The notes under the pieces are model-generated. The model made no database searches, had not been told where the DNA came from, and worked only from the letters and a program-made list of their open reading frames with translations. From NCBI GenBank assembly GCA_946006895.1, contig CAMFZO010000098.1:1-5867 (forward strand): 5,867 nt of DNA. Reading direction: 5' to 3'. This document shows, one piece after another, positions 4,457-5,867 of this stretch. Source of the DNA: an uncultured Clostridia bacterium (lineage in GTDB: Bacteria; Bacillota; Clostridia; Oscillospirales; Oscillospiraceae). The translations under genes and the position numbers were made by a program. Positions within the stretch are counted from its first letter, which is position 1. Every line of letters begins with the position of its first letter.

Positions 4457-5867
4457 AGCTCTCCTTTTCCACCAATCACTGGGGTGAAAATAACATCAGC
4501 CGCTGCCTTGACATCGCCGCGGAATACGGCTTTTCGGGCGTGGAGCTGCACAGCCTCGACGACCTCGGCGGCGAAACGCCCGCTGCGGTCTATCACCGAC
4601 TGATCGCGCTTGGATTAAAGATCCCCTGCGTCGATCTTTGCGCCGACATCGGCAATTCTGCGCAGAAGGACGCCGCCCTTGCCGAGCTGAAAGCAGTGCT
4701 TCCCGCCATGCAGGCGCTGCGCGTGACCTATCTGCGTCTGCGCGCCTCAGAGGGCGAAGCAGCCGTCGATGCGGCAAAGGACTTCCTGCGTGAAGCAGTC
4801 CCAGTCGCGGAGCGCGGCGGCATCGTCCTGCTCATTGAAACGGCAGGCGCGTTTGCCAACACCGAGACGCTGCGCGGCGTACTCGGCAGCTTTGCCTCCG
4901 ACGCTCTCGGCGCTCTGTGGGATCTCCACTATCCCTACCATGTCTGCGGGGAAAGCCCGGAGGACACCATCCGCAACCTCGGCGCGTATGTGCGCCATGT
5001 CCATATCAAGGACTCCACCGACGCGGGCACCTACTGTCTCGTCGGCGAAGGCGCACTCCCGCTGGATGAATTCATTGACGCACTGCGTTCTGTCAACTAT
5101 GACGAGTTCATCTCGCTGGAATGGGACCCCGCGTGGGCAGAAGAATATGCCGATATGGATCTGATCTTCACCCACTTTGTCAGCTTCATGTCGCGCTATT
5201 CCAACCTCTCCCGCGCCCGCAAGAGCCTCTATCACAGCCGCAGCGGCGCAGGCAGATTTGTCTGGAAAAAGGACGCGTTGATTGAAAAGACCTTCTCACA
5301 GGTGCTTGACACGATGGCAGAGGAGTTCCCCGATCAGTACGCCATCAAATACACGACCCTTGACTACACCCGCACTTACGCGCAGTTCCGCGACGATGTG
5401 GACACCTTTGCCCGCGCCCTGATCGATATGGGCGTCCGGGCAGGCAGCCATGTCGCAGTCTGGGCGACGAATATCCCGCAGTGGTATATCGCCTTTTGGG
5501 CAGTAACCAAACTCGGCGGTGTCTTAGTCACGGTTAACACCGCCTATAAGATTCACGAGGCGGAATACCTGCTCCGCCAGTCCGACACCCACACCCTCGT
5601 CATGGTCAGCGGCTACCGCGACTCCGACTATGCCTCGATCATCTCGGAGCTTTGCCCGGAGCTTGCCGATACGCGCCCGGGCGATCCTTTGCGGAGCAAG
5701 CGTCTGCCCTTCCTGCGCAATGTCATTACCGTCGGTTTCTCCATGCAAGGCGCAATGACCTGGGAGCAGGCGATCAGCCGCAGCGCGAAGGTGCCGATTG
5801 AGGAGGTGCAGCGCATGGCTGCCGCCGTCAATGTCCACGATGTGTGCAATATGCAGTACACCTCCGG
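4453..5867 (+). CDS. Fusion of xylose-isomerase-like TIM barrel and AMP-forming acyl-CoA synthetase (3' end outside window)
   Basis: I translated this frame from ATG 4453; it is open to the window edge, giving 471 residues and an incomplete codon. Residues 1-243 are a sugar phosphate isomerase/epimerase (AP endonuclease 2 type) barrel: FSTNHWG at 5-11, GFSGVEL at 26-32, IET at 128-130, LWDLHYPYH at 155-163, VRHVHIKD at 180-187, VGEGALPLDEF at 197-207 and ISLEWD at 220-225. Glu129, Asp157, His184 and Glu223 are candidate metal ligands. After a linker (about 244-274, with a basic stretch SRARKSLYHSRS), residues 275 onward match fatty-acyl-CoA synthetases: a TFSQVLDTMAEEFPDQYAI opening, ARALIDMGVRAGSHVAVWAT at 320-339, LGGVLVTVNTAY at 354-365, and QYTS plus a partial Gly at the very end, the start of the YTSGTTG-type P-loop. 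Such synthetases make acyl-AMP, then acyl-CoA. About 350-400 more residues are expected downstream. Substrate is unknown. Confidence 0.9.
   Translation, partial: MKLSFSTNHWGENNISRCLDIAAEYGFSGVELHSLDDLGGETPAAVYHRLIALGLKIPCVDLCADIGNSAQKDAALAELKAVLPAMQALRVTYLRLRASEGEAAVDAAKDFLREAVPVAERGGIVLLIETAGAFANTETLRGVLGSFASDALGALWDLHYPYHVCGESPEDTIRNLGAYVRHVHIKDSTDAGTYCLVGEGALPLDEFIDALRSVNYDEFISLEWDPAWAEEYADMDLIFTHFVSFMSRYSNLSRARKSLYHSRSGAGRFVWKKDALIEKTFSQVLDTMAEEFPDQYAIKYTTLDYTRTYAQFRDDVDTFARALIDMGVRAGSHVAVWATNIPQWYIAFWAVTKLGGVLVTVNTAYKIHEAEYLLRQSDTHTLVMVSGYRDSDYASIISELCPELADTRPGDPLRSKRLPFLRNVITVGFSMQGAMTWEQAISRSAKVPIEEVQRMAAAVNVHDVCNMQYTS

Noticed and set aside
4747..5235. A 162-codon minus-strand open frame opposite the TIM-barrel domain
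   Set aside because: It is antisense to well-conserved barrel motifs, with no ribosome binding site or domain recognised; other minus-strand frames here (4496-4777, 5524-5838, 5628-5861) are rejected for the same reason.
5160..5300. A hidden gene boundary (separate start for the acyl-CoA synthetase) within the fusion
   Set aside because: The frame is continuous, there is no stop codon, and no ATG here has a convincing ribosome binding site. In-frame Met codons at 5190 and 5323 fall inside domain sequence.

Overview
The window looks like a chromosomal segment of a GC-rich anaerobic Firmicute, most likely an Oscillospiraceae-type (Clostridium cluster IV) gut bacterium. That is inferred from protein style (Firmicute-like NagA, HicB/DinB-like hypothetical and DagK-family kinase), strong AGGAGG-type ribosome binding sites, compact ATGA-coupled gene pairs and sigma-70/sigma-A promoters. 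The species cannot be fixed from the sequence alone. No rRNA, tRNA, CRISPR array, insertion sequence or phage gene is seen.

Layout. (1) 1-525 (+): the last 174 codons of nagA (N-acetylglucosamine-6-phosphate deacetylase), entering from the left edge. (2) 557-595: a perfect 16-bp-stem bidirectional terminator between nagA and a convergent minus-strand pair. (3) 1818-572 (-): a two-gene operon, 5-formyltetrahydrofolate cyclo-ligase followed by a HicB-like/DinB-like hypothetical protein, joined by an ATGA overlap. (4) 1828-1979: a divergent intergenic region with one good promoter on each strand. (5) 1980-2840 (+): a diacylglycerol/lipid kinase-family protein, followed by a hairpin and a textbook intrinsic terminator. 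(6) 2955-5867 (+): an independently promoted operon of at least two genes that runs off the right edge.

The operon in (6) is the part worth attention. Its first gene encodes a full-length protein with the fold and C-terminal regulatory domain of 2-isopropylmalate/homocitrate synthases, but the residues that hold the catalytic divalent metal in that family are all replaced. Its second gene starts inside the stop codon of the first and is one uninterrupted frame. It joins a xylose-isomerase-like TIM barrel (sugar phosphate isomerase/epimerase family, metal-site residues kept) to an AMP-forming acyl-CoA synthetase domain. The window ends inside the adenylation-domain P-loop, so the second gene is cut. 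The pairing suggests a small metabolic module that activates an acid as a CoA thioester and probably has allosteric control through the LeuA-type domain. Its substrate and product cannot be read from this window, and I do not recognise it as a characterised pathway.
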